A DNA stretch of 64,000 nt from Amycolatopsis sp. MtRt-6 (GCF_017308975.1 NZ_JADWPD010000010.1:218430-282429); one strand, 5' to 3'. Positions 49,879-59,422 are shown, counted from the first letter of the stretch. The notes: generated by a model from the letters alone, not told the origin. Numbers and translations are program-made.

Positions 49879-50834
49879 CCGGGCCCGCGGTCGCGGCCGT
49901 CCGCCGGGCCGTGCGCGGCTTCCTCCAGAGCGTCGACGTGCCGCCCGAGCTGTGCGTTGCGGTGTCCGGCGGCGCGGACTCGCTCGCGCTGGCCGAGGCC
50001 GCCGCACACGTCGGGCACCACCGCGGGCACGTCGTCCGCGCGCTGGTCGTCGACCACGGGCTGCAGGAAGGCTCGGCGAAGGCCGCGGCCGACGCGGCCG
50101 CCGCGGCGAAGGCGCTCGGCGTCGACGAAGCCGAGGTGCGCCGGGCCGACGTCACCGGCCCGGGCGGCCCGGAAGCCGCCGCCCGCAAGGCCCGCTACCG
50201 CACCCTCGCCGGGCACGGGCTCGTACTGCTCGGCCACACCCTCGACGACCAGGCCGAAACGGTCCTGCTCGGGCTCGGCCGCGGCTCCGGCCCGCGCAGC
50301 GTCGCCGGGATGCGGCCGCACGACCCGCCGTGGGGACGGCCGCTGCTCGCCGTCGGCCGGGCCACGACGCGGGCCGCGTGCGCCGAGCTCGGCGTCGAGC
50401 CGTGGGAAGACCCGCACAACGCCGAGCCGCGCTTCACCCGAGTCCGGCTGCGCACCGAAGTCCTGCCGCTGCTGGAAGACGTCCTCAACGGCGGGGTGGC
50501 CGCCGCCCTCGCCCGCACGGCCGCGCAGCTGCGGGAGGACAACGAGGCGTTGGACACAATGGCGGACAGGATCTTCACCCGCGCGGGCGGCCCCGATGGG
50601 CTGGATGTGGCCGTCCTCGCGGCGGAACCCGCGGCGGTCCGCCGGCGGGTTCTCCGCAGGTGGCTGCTGGCCTCCGGCGTGCGCGAACTCACCGACGCGC
50701 ACCTGCGGGCGGTCGACGCGCTGGTCGCCCGGTGGCGTGGTCAGGGCGGCGTGTGGTTGCCGGGCAACTTGGAGGCGAGCCGGTGCCATGGCAGGCTCTG
50801 CCTCACCTCCCAACCCACCACACGAGGAGAATGA
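49875..50834 (+). CDS. tilS: tRNA(Ile)-lysidine synthetase
   Basis: This 319-residue N-type ATP pyrophosphatase attaches lysine to C34 of tRNA-Ile(CAU), changing both codon and amino-acid identity. The PP-loop VSGGADSLAL is at about 29-38. HTLDDQAETVLLGLGRGSG and RVRLRTEVLPLL follow. The enzyme lacks the long C-terminal domain of E. coli TilS, as usual in actinobacteria. It is translationally coupled to the metalloprotease and lies three bases before hpt. Confidence 0.93.
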   Translation: MTGPAVAAVRRAVRGFLQSVDVPPELCVAVSGGADSLALAEAAAHVGHHRGHVVRALVVDHGLQEGSAKAAADAAAAAKALGVDEAEVRRADVTGPGGPEAAARKARYRTLAGHGLVLLGHTLDDQAETVLLGLGRGSGPRSVAGMRPHDPPWGRPLLAVGRATTRAACAELGVEPWEDPHNAEPRFTRVRLRTEVLPLLEDVLNGGVAAALARTAAQLREDNEALDTMADRIFTRAGGPDGLDVAVLAAEPAAVRRRVLRRWLLASGVRELTDAHLRAVDALVARWRGQGGVWLPGNLEASRCHGRLCLTSQPTTRGE

Positions 50835-50837
50835 CCC

Positions 50838-51389
50838 GTGTACGAGGGCGAAATCGCCTCCGTGCTCGTCACCGAGCAGCAGATCAAGGACAAGATCGCG
50901 GAGTTGTCGGAGCAGATCGCCGCCGACTATCCGGCCAACGGGCAGGGCGAACTCCTGCTGGTGGGCGTCCTGAAGGGCGCGGTCATGTTCATGACCGACT
51001 TCGCCCGCGCGCTGCCGCTGCCGACGCAGCTGGAATTCATGGCCGTCTCTTCGTACGGGTCGGCGACGTCGTCGTCCGGCGTCGTGCGGATCCTCAAGGA
51101 CCTCGACCGCGACATCGCGGGCCGGGACGTCCTGATCGTCGAGGACATCGTCGACTCCGGCCTGACGCTGTCCTGGCTGCTGAAGAACCTCGCCAGCCGC
51201 AACCCCGCGTCGCTCGAGGTCGTTTCGCTGCTGCGCAAGCCGGAAGCGGTGAAGGTGGACGTGCCGGTGAAGTACATCGGCTTCGACATCCCGAACGAGT
51301 TCGTCGTCGGCTACGGCCTCGACTACGCCGAGCGCTACCGGGACCTGCCCTACATCGGCACCCTCGACCCCAAGGTCTACACGTCCTGA
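50838..51389 (+). CDS. hpt: Hypoxanthine phosphoribosyltransferase
   Basis: This 183-residue salvage enzyme makes IMP or GMP from hypoxanthine or guanine and PRPP. Features: LLVGVLKGAVMF, SSYGSATSSSG, and the PRPP motif VLIVEDIVDSGLTL (about 97-110). KYIGFDIPNEFVVGYGLDY is the base-binding region. It follows tilS after three bases, with CGAGGAGAA inside the tilS end as ribosome site. Confidence 0.96.
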   Translation: MYEGEIASVLVTEQQIKDKIAELSEQIAADYPANGQGELLLVGVLKGAVMFMTDFARALPLPTQLEFMAVSSYGSATSSSGVVRILKDLDRDIAGRDVLIVEDIVDSGLTLSWLLKNLASRNPASLEVVSLLRKPEAVKVDVPVKYIGFDIPNEFVVGYGLDYAERYRDLPYIGTLDPKVYTS

Positions 51390-51529
51390 GCAACCGTTCG
51401 GCGCAACTACCGGTTCCGCGGAACCCCGGCTTCGCGGAATGCGTCATAGGCTCTGATCACGTGCGTTAACCTATGCGAAGACCATTCGTGCCCGCGGTGA
51501 CCGGGTCGGGGGAACGGGAGAGAGTGCAG

Positions 51530-51895
51530 ATGGTGAACAGCAGCGCTGCCGACGCGAACGCCTTCAAGGCCGCGGCCGCGGCGGGTCAGGTCGGGATCGA
51601 CCCCGACGCCGCGCAGGCCGTGCTGAACAAGATCCGCACCGGCAAGGACGCCGTCGAGGCCCTGCTCGCCGGCGCGGGCACGCTGGCCCAGCCGCCGAAG
51701 CTCGGCGACAACCCGGTCGGCAACGCGATGGCCGCGAAGTTCGTGCAGCGCGCGGACGGCGGGGGCGACTCCTACGCCGCCGCGCTGCAGAACCTGCTCG
51801 ACCAGTACTCCGCCGCCGAAGAGGGCATCGTCACGGCGATGTCCCGGTACCACGAGATCGACCAGGCCGCGGCCGACCCGTTCCGTAACGCCTGA
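51530..51895 (+). CDS. PE-like type VII secretion substrate
   Basis: This 121-residue helical-hairpin protein is rich in Ala. It ends in MSRYHEIDQAAADPFRNA, where YHEID is the YxxxD export motif of ESX substrates (about 105-109). Length and position immediately before a PPE-like gene fit a PE-type partner. In M. tuberculosis PE32/PPE65 lie in the same hpt-ftsH interval. ATG 51530 follows GGGAGAG; an in-frame GTG two codons earlier is possible. Confidence 0.7.
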   Translation: MVNSSAADANAFKAAAAAGQVGIDPDAAQAVLNKIRTGKDAVEALLAGAGTLAQPPKLGDNPVGNAMAAKFVQRADGGGDSYAAALQNLLDQYSAAEEGIVTAMSRYHEIDQAAADPFRNA

Positions 51896-51917
51896 GTCCA
51901 GAGGGGAACTCGTAGTC

Positions 51918-53297
51918 ATGGCACCGAACCACACCGACCAGCCGTCGGCGAACGCCCCGGGCTCGCTGGTCCCGCTCGGCGACAACTCGGCGTCGCAGAA
52001 CATCGTCGACAACGCCCGCGGCAGCGCCGGTGGCTTCGACATGGGCAGCGACCGGGCGATCGCCAACCCGCCGAACTGGAACGCGCAGGAAAGCCAGCAG
52101 CTCTACGCCGGCGCGGTCAACAACAACGACCCGGGCACGGCCGAGGCGACCGGGCACGTCTGGGCGCACCACGGCGCCGAGCTGAAGCAGGCCTCCGACC
52201 ACCTCTACAACGCGATCTCCGAGCTGGGCAACGCGTGGGTCGGCAAGGGCGCCGCGGGTGCGCAGGGCGCGCTGGTGGCCATCGCGAACTCCGGTTCGCA
52301 GGCTTCCGACGCCGCGCACACGATGTCCGACCGGCTCGCCAAGCAGGCCGCGGCGGCCGCCGAGGTCAAGAAGATGCCCGCCCCGAAGGACTACGACCCC
52401 AAGCAGTCCATGGCGGCCGCGCTGGCCGGCGGTCCGGCCGCGTTGATCGCCGACCAGAAGGCGCAGGCGGACGCGGCCAACGACGTCAAGGCGCAGCAGG
52501 TCGCGTTCTTCAACGCCTACACGCAGGCGATGAAGGAGGTCGACAACTCGACCCCGAGCTTCGGCCCCGAGTCGCTCGGCATGAAGCCGACGGCGTCGCA
52601 CAACTCCGTCTCGTTCAACGCGGTGAACAGCGTCGGCAGCACCGGCCCGGTCGAGGGCCTCTCCGGTGCGGGCGGCGCGGTCTTCGCCGCCGGCGGCGCG
52701 GGCTTCGGCGGCCACGGCAGCGCGTTCGGCGCGCAGCACGCCGGCGTCGGCCCGAACGGGGCGCACGGCGGTGTCGCGGGCTTCGGCCAGGACGCGGCCA
52801 CGCTCGGCAGCGACGGCGCCGGCGGCACGGTCGCGGGCGCCGGCTCCGGCACCGGCCACGTCGCCCCGGGCGGCGGGCAGCCCGGCGGCGGCAACCCGCT
52901 CGGCAAGATCGGCATGGGCCTCGGCCTCGGCGGCGTGGCCGGCGGCCTCGGCGCGCTGGCGTCGCGGGCGCTGGGCGCGGGCAGCAAGTCCGGCTCCAAG
53001 TCGGAGAACGACACGACACTGGCCGCGGCCGAAGGCCAGGGCCAGAGCGCCGCGTCGGCCCAGGCGCCGCAGCAGGGCGTCGTCTCGGCCGCGGGCACCA
53101 TCGGCGGGCAGACCCCGCCGCCGATGAACCCAGGCATGGGCGGCATGGCCCCGCAGGCTGCCCAGGGCGAGCAGGACGAGGAGCACACGCACGCGTCCTT
53201 CCTCATCGAGGCGGACCCGGACGAGGCCTTCGGCGCGAACCAGGCGACCCCGCCGCCGGTCATCGGCGCGTGGTCCGGGGACGACGAAGACCGCTGA
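51918..53297 (+). CDS. PPE-like type VII secretion substrate
   Basis: This 459-residue protein has an N-terminal domain containing ANPPNWNAQESQQLYAG (about 49-65). Long helices follow with a WVG turn in LGNAWVGKGAAGA, matching the PPE/WXG helical fold. The C-terminal 250 residues are Gly/Ala-rich low complexity, ending in an acidic tail. It is probably exported as a heterodimer with the preceding protein. The two EspG genes downstream would supply its cytosolic chaperone. No ESX membrane components are in this window. Confidence 0.7.
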   Translation: MAPNHTDQPSANAPGSLVPLGDNSASQNIVDNARGSAGGFDMGSDRAIANPPNWNAQESQQLYAGAVNNNDPGTAEATGHVWAHHGAELKQASDHLYNAISELGNAWVGKGAAGAQGALVAIANSGSQASDAAHTMSDRLAKQAAAAAEVKKMPAPKDYDPKQSMAAALAGGPAALIADQKAQADAANDVKAQQVAFFNAYTQAMKEVDNSTPSFGPESLGMKPTASHNSVSFNAVNSVGSTGPVEGLSGAGGAVFAAGGAGFGGHGSAFGAQHAGVGPNGAHGGVAGFGQDAATLGSDGAGGTVAGAGSGTGHVAPGGGQPGGGNPLGKIGMGLGLGGVAGGLGALASRALGAGSKSGSKSENDTTLAAAEGQGQSAASAQAPQQGVVSAAGTIGGQTPPPMNPGMGGMAPQAAQGEQDEEHTHASFLIEADPDEAFGANQATPPPVIGAWSGDDEDR

Positions 53298-53356
53298 TCC
53301 GTTCGGGCCGGGCACGCCGATGTGTGCCCGGCCCGGTTTCTCTTGGGGGTGGCTCG

Positions 53357-54133
53357 ATGCCGAACGCTGAGCTGCTCACCCCGGTCGAGGTCGACTTCCT
53401 GTGGGAGTCGGCCGGGCTGGGCGAGCTGCCGTACCCGCTGCGCATCCGTTCGCACGGCGCGACCGTCGACGAGCGGGCGCTGCTGCGCCGCCGCACCCTC
53501 GAGGGGCTCACCGCGCGTGGCCTCGCCGACGGCCGCGGCCGGCCCGAGCCGCACGTCGAGGACTACTTCGGCGTGCTCGCGAGCCCCGAACTGAGCCTGG
53601 ACGCCGTCCAGCTGATCGCCCCGGACGCCGAGCCGCTGCTCGCGATCGCCGGCGTGCTGGGCGGCCAGGGCCTGCTGGCCGTGCAGGACACCCGCGGCCT
53701 GCACCTGCAGCCGTGCCCGCCCGACGGGCTGGCCAGCGCGGTCGTCTCGCTGCTGCCGGGTGCCCCGCGCGGCACCGAGAAGTCGATCACGGTGCCGCTG
53801 GAGCAGCTGACCGGCGGCGACTTCCTGCAGCGCCGCGGCAACGGTGACGAGCGCGCTTCGGCCGACGAAGACCGCAAGGCGCTGGCCCGGCTGCACGCCC
53901 AGCCGCGGCTGCGCGGCGGCCAGATCGGCGCCAACGCCCGCAACCGGATGGGCGGGCGCACCCGCACGCCGGTGCTGAGCTGGTTCGACACCGAAACCGG
54001 CCGCTACTTCACCCAGGCCACCCGCGGCCGCGACGGCCGGGACTGGATCACCATCGCCCCCGCCGACGCCGCCACGCTGCGCCACCGCCTCGGTGAAATG
54101 CTCGCGGGAGCCGCGACGACCAGCGCGGTCTGA
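53357..54133 (+). CDS. espG: EspG-family secretion chaperone (1)
   Basis: This 258-residue EspG homologue begins LTPVEVDFLWESAGLGELPYPL and has LARLHAQPRLRGGQIGA, WFDTETGRYF and DWITIAPADAATLRHRLGEML near the end. EspG keeps its cognate PE-PPE pair soluble and delivers it to the matching ESX machine. It follows the PPE-like gene by 59 bases. Confidence 0.85.
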   Translation: MPNAELLTPVEVDFLWESAGLGELPYPLRIRSHGATVDERALLRRRTLEGLTARGLADGRGRPEPHVEDYFGVLASPELSLDAVQLIAPDAEPLLAIAGVLGGQGLLAVQDTRGLHLQPCPPDGLASAVVSLLPGAPRGTEKSITVPLEQLTGGDFLQRRGNGDERASADEDRKALARLHAQPRLRGGQIGANARNRMGGRTRTPVLSWFDTETGRYFTQATRGRDGRDWITIAPADAATLRHRLGEMLAGAATTSAV

Positions 54134-54231
54134 ATCCCCGGTTCTCCGGACGTGCCCAGCTCGCCACCGGAACGATCCGGTTTTGTCGGGGGTGCGGGCT
54201 ACGCTGAGCAAGAGTCCGATCCGGGAGAGTA

Positions 54232-55059
54232 ATGATGCAAGAGTTCTTCTCGCCACTGGCGTTCGACTTCCTCTGGGAGTCGGCGCGGGTCGGGGAGCTG
54301 CCGTACCCGCTGATCGTCCGGTCGCACGGCGCCACCGAGGATGAGCGCGTCTCGCTGCGCCACCGCACCGACGTCGAGCTGAAGGCGCGCGGCATCCGCG
54401 ACCCACGCGGCAGGCTCGCGCCGCCGATCGAGGACGCGCTGCACCTGTTGGCCTTCGCCCCGCTGACCATCGACGCGCTGCACATCCCGCAGTTCGAAGC
54501 CCCGACGGTCGGCGTACTCGCGGCGGCCGACGAGACCAAGGGCGTGCTCGCGGTCCAGGACGCCGACGGGATCTGGCTGCGCGACGTCCCACCGGACGCC
54601 CTGGTCTCCACGGTCGTCGGGGTCCTGCCGGCCGGGCCGCGCGGCAGCGAGGCGTCGGTCACACTCCCGCTCGACGACGCCCTGCGCACCGCACCGATCC
54701 GGGTGCCGGTGTCGTTGCCGTCGTCACCCGGTGAGGAAGAAGACAAACGCCGGGGCAAGGCCCGCCGGACCCCGCTGAGCGAGCGCCTCACGGCCGACCC
54801 GCGGGAGGCGTACGGCCGCATCGCCGGGCAGCCCCGGCTGCGCGGCGGTCAGCTGGCAGCGAACAGCCGTTCGCAGGTCGGGGCCAAGCAGCGGTCCCGC
54901 GTGCTGGCCTGGTTCGACACCGCGACCGGGCGCTACCTGAGCCTCTCCCGCGCAGGTACGGACGGCCGCGAGTGGGTCACCGTGGCGCCCGCGGACCCGG
55001 CGACGCTGCGGACCCGGCTGGGCGAGATGGTGGGCAGTGTGTCGGACGGCACGCGCTAG
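54232..55059 (+). CDS. espG: EspG-family secretion chaperone (2)
   Basis: This 275-residue tandem paralogue of the preceding EspG has the same opening (FDFLWESARVGELPYPL) and ending (WFDTATGRYLSLS, WVTVAPADPATLRTRLGEMV). It differs in the middle, including a charged insert EEEDKRRGKARR. Two chaperones for one PE/PPE pair suggests one serves substrates encoded elsewhere. GGGAGAGTA precedes the ATG. Confidence 0.83.
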   Translation: MMQEFFSPLAFDFLWESARVGELPYPLIVRSHGATEDERVSLRHRTDVELKARGIRDPRGRLAPPIEDALHLLAFAPLTIDALHIPQFEAPTVGVLAAADETKGVLAVQDADGIWLRDVPPDALVSTVVGVLPAGPRGSEASVTLPLDDALRTAPIRVPVSLPSSPGEEEDKRRGKARRTPLSERLTADPREAYGRIAGQPRLRGGQLAANSRSQVGAKQRSRVLAWFDTATGRYLSLSRAGTDGREWVTVAPADPATLRTRLGEMVGSVSDGTR

Positions 55060-55260
55060 CGTGAACTGCGTGGACACCGGCCGGGAACCCGGGCGCGGTA
55101 TCGCCCGTTGACCTGCGAGAGGCTCACAGGGGATGAACGCGGCAGCGGGCGGTACCCTGATGGGCAGGTGTCCAGGCACCACGGGTTGTCAAGATCGTGA
55201 TGGCGGGTATCACAGGAGCCGCCCAACCAGGGAGGGTCGAGGCCACCAGGGCCGAGTCGT
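55060..55260 (+). promoter_or_regulatory. Upstream region of ftsH
   Basis: These 201 bases hold a -10-like TACCCT (55152-55157) but no clear -35 or regulator site. GGGAGGGTC lies far upstream of the ATG. Confidence 0.3.
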
Positions 55261-57654
55261 ATGAACCGGAAGAGCGTGCTCAGGAACCCACTGCTGTGGA
55301 TCGTCGCGGGGTTGCTGGCGTTGTTCGCGTACAACACGATCTTCGACAGTGATCGTGGGTACACCCAGGCACCCATCTCGGTGGCGAACTCCCAGATCAC
55401 CTCGAACAACGTCAAGGAAGCCAGCCTCGAGGACAAGGAACAGCAGATCAAGCTGCTCCTCTCGAAGCCGATCGACGTCGACGGGCAGCAAGTCACCCAG
55501 ATCATTTCGCAGTACCCGGCCAACGCGTCGCTTGACATCTACAACAAGCTGCTGGCCGCGAAGAACGGCGACGCCGGCGTCAAGTTCACCACCAAGGTGA
55601 CCCAGCAGGGCGTGCTGACGCAGATCCTCATCTTCGCCATCCCGCTCGCCCTCGTCCTGGGCCTGCTGATGTGGATGATGAACAACGCGCAGGGCGGCGG
55701 CAACCGCGTCCTCAACTTCGGCAAGTCCAAGGCCAAGCAGCTGAACAAGGACATGCCCAAGACGACCTTCGGGGATGTCGCGGGCGCCGACGAGGCCGTC
55801 GAAGAGCTGTACGAGATCAAGGACTTCCTGCAGAACCCGGCGCGCTACCAGGCGCTCGGCGCGAAGATCCCGAAGGGCGTGCTGCTCTACGGGCCGCCGG
55901 GTACCGGTAAGACGCTGCTGGCGCGGGCCGTCGCCGGCGAGGCCGGCGTGCCGTTCTACACGATCTCCGGCTCGGACTTCGTCGAGATGTTCGTCGGTGT
56001 CGGTGCCTCGCGGGTGCGTGACCTGTTCGAGCAGGCCAAGCAGAACGCCCCGTGCATCATCTTCGTCGACGAGATCGACGCGGTCGGCCGCCAGCGCGGC
56101 GCCGGCCTCGGCGGCGGGCACGACGAGCGCGAGCAGACCCTGAACCAGCTGCTCGTCGAGATGGACGGCTTCGACGCCCGCGGCGGCATCATCCTGATCG
56201 CGGCCACCAACCGGCCCGACATCCTCGACCCGGCGCTGCTGCGCCCCGGCCGGTTCGACCGGCAGATCCCGGTGTCCGCGCCCGACCTGCGCGGCCGCAA
56301 GGCGATCCTCGAGGTGCACGCCAAGGGCAAGCCGATCGCCCAGGGCACCGACCTGAGCAGCCTGGCCAAGCGGACCGTCGGCATGTCCGGCGCCGACCTG
56401 GCGAACGTGCTCAACGAGGCCGCGCTGCTCACCGCCCGCCAGAACGGGCACGTGATCACCGACGCGGCGCTGGAGGAGTCGGTCGACCGCGTCGTCGGCG
56501 GCCCGGCCCGCAAGAGCCGGATCATCTCCGAGAAGGAGAAGAAGATCACGGCCTACCACGAGGGCGGGCACGCGCTCGCCGCGTGGGCGATGCCGGACAT
56601 CGAACCGGTCTACAAGCTGACGATCCTGCCGCGCGGCCGCACCGGCGGGCACGCGCTGCTCGTCCCCGAGGACGACAAGGACCTGATGACCCGCTCCGAG
56701 ATGATCGGGCGGCTGGTCTTCGCGATGGGTGGCCGCACGGCGGAGGAGCTCGTCTTCCACGAGCCCACCACCGGCGCGTCGTCCGACATCGAGCAGGCGA
56801 CCAAGATCGCCCGCGCGATGGTCACCGAGTACGGCATGAGCGCCCGGCTCGGCGCGGTCAAGTACGGCCAGGAGCAGGGCGACCCGTTCCTCGGCCGCTC
56901 GGCCGGCCGCCAGGCCGATTACTCGCTCGAGGTGGCGCACGAGATCGACGAGGAGGTGCGCAAGCTCATCGAGACGGCGCACACCGAGGCGTGGCACGTG
57001 CTCAACACCTACCGCGACGTGCTCGACGAGCTGGTCATCGAGCTCCTGGAGAAGGAGACGCTGACCCGCAAGGATCTGGAGCGGATCTTCGCGACGGTCG
57101 AGAAGCGCCCGCACATCACCGTGTTCAACGAGTTCGGTGAGCGGACGCCGTCCGACAAGCCGCCGATCAAGACCCCGGGCGAGCTGGCGATGGAGCGCGG
57201 CGAGCCGTGGCCGCCGCCGGAGAAGGAGAAGCCGGTCCTGAAGCCGGAGCCGACCCCGGTCGGCACCGCGCAGGGCGCGGGCGACCTGCCCGGTGGCCCG
57301 CCGTACCCGTCGCCGTCCCCGGTCGACCCGAACGCCAACCCGTACGCCCCGCCGCAGCCGGGCGCCTACCCGAACGGCGGCCGTCCCTACGGCGGCCCGA
57401 ACGGCACGGCACACTGGCCGCAGACCTACGGCAGCCAGCAGCCGGGCGGTCCGGCAGGCCAGAGCGGCCCGCCGAACTACGGTGCCCCTCCGGGCTGGAC
57501 GCCCGCGACCTCGCCGGGCGGTCAGCCGGGCCAGTCGTGGCGCCCCGGCGGTGAAGAACGCCCTCGTGAGCACGGCTGGTTCGCCGATCAGGCGGGCAAC
57601 CAGCAGAACGAGGGAGAACGACGTGACGTGGATGGACCAGAGAAGCCCAAGTGA
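55261..57654 (+). CDS. ftsH: ATP-dependent zinc metalloprotease FtsH
   Basis: This 797-residue membrane AAA+ protease degrades misfolded membrane proteins and short-lived regulators. Membrane helices lie at about 8-25 and 122-141 around an extracytoplasmic domain. Walker A is GPPGTGKT (about 217), Walker B is IIFVDEIDAVG, the SRH is ATNRPDILDPALLRPGRFD and the zinc site is HEGGH (about 437). A Pro/Gly-rich tail of about 150 residues extends beyond the usual end. The fol genes follow, with folE starting inside the ftsH end. Confidence 0.96.
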   Translation: MNRKSVLRNPLLWIVAGLLALFAYNTIFDSDRGYTQAPISVANSQITSNNVKEASLEDKEQQIKLLLSKPIDVDGQQVTQIISQYPANASLDIYNKLLAAKNGDAGVKFTTKVTQQGVLTQILIFAIPLALVLGLLMWMMNNAQGGGNRVLNFGKSKAKQLNKDMPKTTFGDVAGADEAVEELYEIKDFLQNPARYQALGAKIPKGVLLYGPPGTGKTLLARAVAGEAGVPFYTISGSDFVEMFVGVGASRVRDLFEQAKQNAPCIIFVDEIDAVGRQRGAGLGGGHDEREQTLNQLLVEMDGFDARGGIILIAATNRPDILDPALLRPGRFDRQIPVSAPDLRGRKAILEVHAKGKPIAQGTDLSSLAKRTVGMSGADLANVLNEAALLTARQNGHVITDAALEESVDRVVGGPARKSRIISEKEKKITAYHEGGHALAAWAMPDIEPVYKLTILPRGRTGGHALLVPEDDKDLMTRSEMIGRLVFAMGGRTAEELVFHEPTTGASSDIEQATKIARAMVTEYGMSARLGAVKYGQEQGDPFLGRSAGRQADYSLEVAHEIDEEVRKLIETAHTEAWHVLNTYRDVLDELVIELLEKETLTRKDLERIFATVEKRPHITVFNEFGERTPSDKPPIKTPGELAMERGEPWPPPEKEKPVLKPEPTPVGTAQGAGDLPGGPPYPSPSPVDPNANPYAPPQPGAYPNGGRPYGGPNGTAHWPQTYGSQQPGGPAGQSGPPNYGAPPGWTPATSPGGQPGQSWRPGGEERPREHGWFADQAGNQQNEGERRDVDGPEKPK

Positions 57655-58237
57655 CGCCGACCGCCCGGTCTTCGACCACGACCGGGCGGAGAAGGCGATC
57701 CGCGAGCTCCTCCTGGCGTGCGGCGAAGATCCGGAGCGGGATGGCCTGAAGGACACCCCCGCCCGGGTCGCCCGCGCGTACCGCGAGATGTTCGCGGGCC
57801 TGTACACCGAACCGGACGCGGTGCTGGACCGGACGTTCGACGAGGCGCACGAAGAGCTGGTGCTGGTCACGGACATCCCGATGTTCAGCCAATGTGAACA
57901 CCACCTCGTGCCCTTCCACGGCGTCGCGCACGTCGGGTACATCCCGAACGCCGCCGGGAAGGTCACCGGGCTCTCCAAGCTCGCCCGGCTCGTCGACCTC
58001 TACGCCAAGCGTCCCCAGGTTCAGGAGCGCCTGACCTCGCAGGTCGCCGACGCCCTCGTCCGGAAGCTCGAACCCCGTGGCGTGATCGTCGTCATCGAGG
58101 CCGAGCACCTCTGCATGGCCATGCGCGGCATCCGCAAGCCCGGTGCCCGCACCACCACCTCCGCCGTCCGCGGGCAGCTGAAGAACTCGCCGTCTTCGCG
58201 GGCGGAGGCGCTCGATCTCATCAAGGCGCGCCGGTGA
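57623..58237 (+). CDS. folE: GTP cyclohydrolase I
   Basis: This 204-residue enzyme makes dihydroneopterin triphosphate from GTP, the first step of folate synthesis. Zinc ligands are Cys and His in SQCEHHLVPFHG and Cys in EHLCMAMRGI. The GTG at 57623 follows GAGGGAGAACGAC and overlaps ftsH by 32 bases; an ATG three codons later is an alternative. The stop overlaps folP (GTGA). Confidence 0.95.
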   Translation: MTWMDQRSPSDADRPVFDHDRAEKAIRELLLACGEDPERDGLKDTPARVARAYREMFAGLYTEPDAVLDRTFDEAHEELVLVTDIPMFSQCEHHLVPFHGVAHVGYIPNAAGKVTGLSKLARLVDLYAKRPQVQERLTSQVADALVRKLEPRGVIVVIEAEHLCMAMRGIRKPGARTTTSAVRGQLKNSPSSRAEALDLIKARR

Positions 58238-59070
58238 GCGCAGGGCTGCCCGCGCCCGGCCGGTGCGTGGTGATGGGCGTGCTGAACGTGACGCCCGATT
58301 CCTTTTCGGACGGTGGCCGCTACCTCGGGCTCGACCAGGCTTTGGAGCACGCCCGCGAGATGTGGGCGCGGGGTGCCGACCTGATCGACGTCGGCGGCGA
58401 GTCGACCCGGCCGGGCGCGTCCCGGGTGGACGCCGAGACCGAGCTGCGGCGCGTCCTGCCGGTGATCAAGACGCTTGCCGCCGAAGGGATGGCTCTTTCC
58501 GTCGACACCACGCGGGCCGCCGTCGCCGCCGCGGCGCTCGACGCCGGGGCGCACATCATCAACGACGTCTCGGGTGGTCTCGCCGATCCGGACATGGCGC
58601 GGGTCGCGGCCGAGGCCGGCGTGCCGTGGGTGCTGATGCACTGGCGCGGGCACAGCAAGGACATGCAGGCGCTCGCCGAGTACCGGGACGTCGTCGCGGA
58701 CGTGCGGGCCGAGCTGCTGTCCAGAGTGGACGCGGCGCTCGCGGCCGGCGTGGCCGAGAGCGCCGTCGTGCTGGATCCCGGGCTCGGGTTCGCGAAGAAC
58801 GCGGAGCACGACTGGGCGTTGTTGCGCGGGCTGGATTCGTTGCTCTCGCTTGGTTTCCCGGTGCTCGTCGGCGCCTCCCGCAAGAGGTTCCTCGGTCGCC
58901 TCCTGTCCGAAAAGGACGGGACGCCGCGGCCGCCGGACGGCCGGGAGGACGCCACCGCGGCGGTCTCCGCGCTCGCCGCGGCGGCCGGTGCCTGGGGCGT
59001 GCGGGTGCACGAGGTCGGGGCTTCGCTGGACGCGGTCGCGGTGGCCGCCGCTTGGAGGACGGATGGCTGA
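58234..59070 (+). CDS. folP: Dihydropteroate synthase
   Basis: This 278-residue TIM-barrel enzyme joins pABA to the pterin and is the sulphonamide target. Signatures: MGVLNVTPDSFSDGG (loop 1), DVGGESTRPGA (loop 2), INDVSGG and VGASRKRFLG. It overlaps folE by four and folB by eight bases. Confidence 0.96.
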   Translation: MSAGLPAPGRCVVMGVLNVTPDSFSDGGRYLGLDQALEHAREMWARGADLIDVGGESTRPGASRVDAETELRRVLPVIKTLAAEGMALSVDTTRAAVAAAALDAGAHIINDVSGGLADPDMARVAAEAGVPWVLMHWRGHSKDMQALAEYRDVVADVRAELLSRVDAALAAGVAESAVVLDPGLGFAKNAEHDWALLRGLDSLLSLGFPVLVGASRKRFLGRLLSEKDGTPRPPDGREDATAAVSALAAAAGAWGVRVHEVGASLDAVAVAAAWRTDG

Positions 59071-59422
59071 CCGGATCACGCTGACCGGCCTGCGCGTGTT
59101 CGGGCGCCACGGCGTGTTCGAGCACGAGAAGCGGGACGGCCAGGAGTTCGTCGTCGACATCACGGTGTGGCTGGACCTCGGGCCGGCCGCCGCGTCGGAC
59201 GACCTGACCAAGACGCTGCACTACGGCGAGCTGGCCGAGCTGGCGGCCGGGATCGTCGCGGGGGAGCCGTACGACCTCATCGAGAGCGTCGCGGGCCGGA
59301 TCGCCGACGAGGTCATGCGCGACGAGCGGCTGGGCGCGGTCGAGGTGACGGTGCACAAGCCGTCGGCGCCGATCCCGCTGACCTTCGACGACGTGGCCGT
59401 CACGGTCCGGCGCGACCGGTGA
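59063..59422 (+). CDS. folB: Dihydroneopterin aldolase
   Basis: This 119-residue T-fold enzyme cleaves dihydroneopterin to hydroxymethyl-dihydropterin. Landmarks are RVFGRHGVFEHEKRDGQEFVVD and the late VTVHKPSAPIP with the catalytic Lys. The start lies in the overlap ATGGCTGA with folP. The stop overlaps folK. Confidence 0.95.
   Translation: MADRITLTGLRVFGRHGVFEHEKRDGQEFVVDITVWLDLGPAAASDDLTKTLHYGELAELAAGIVAGEPYDLIESVAGRIADEVMRDERLGAVEVTVHKPSAPIPLTFDDVAVTVRRDR

Noticed and set aside
46189..50007. Very long minus-strand open frame (over 1200 codons) across dacB, the metalloprotease and the start of tilS
   Set aside because: It is antisense to three well-supported genes, is Arg/Ala/Gly-rich without motifs, and results from GC bias at third positions.
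51530..55059. Complete type VII secretion system
   Set aside because: No EccB/C/D/E, mycosin or EsxA/B-type genes are present; only substrates and chaperones.
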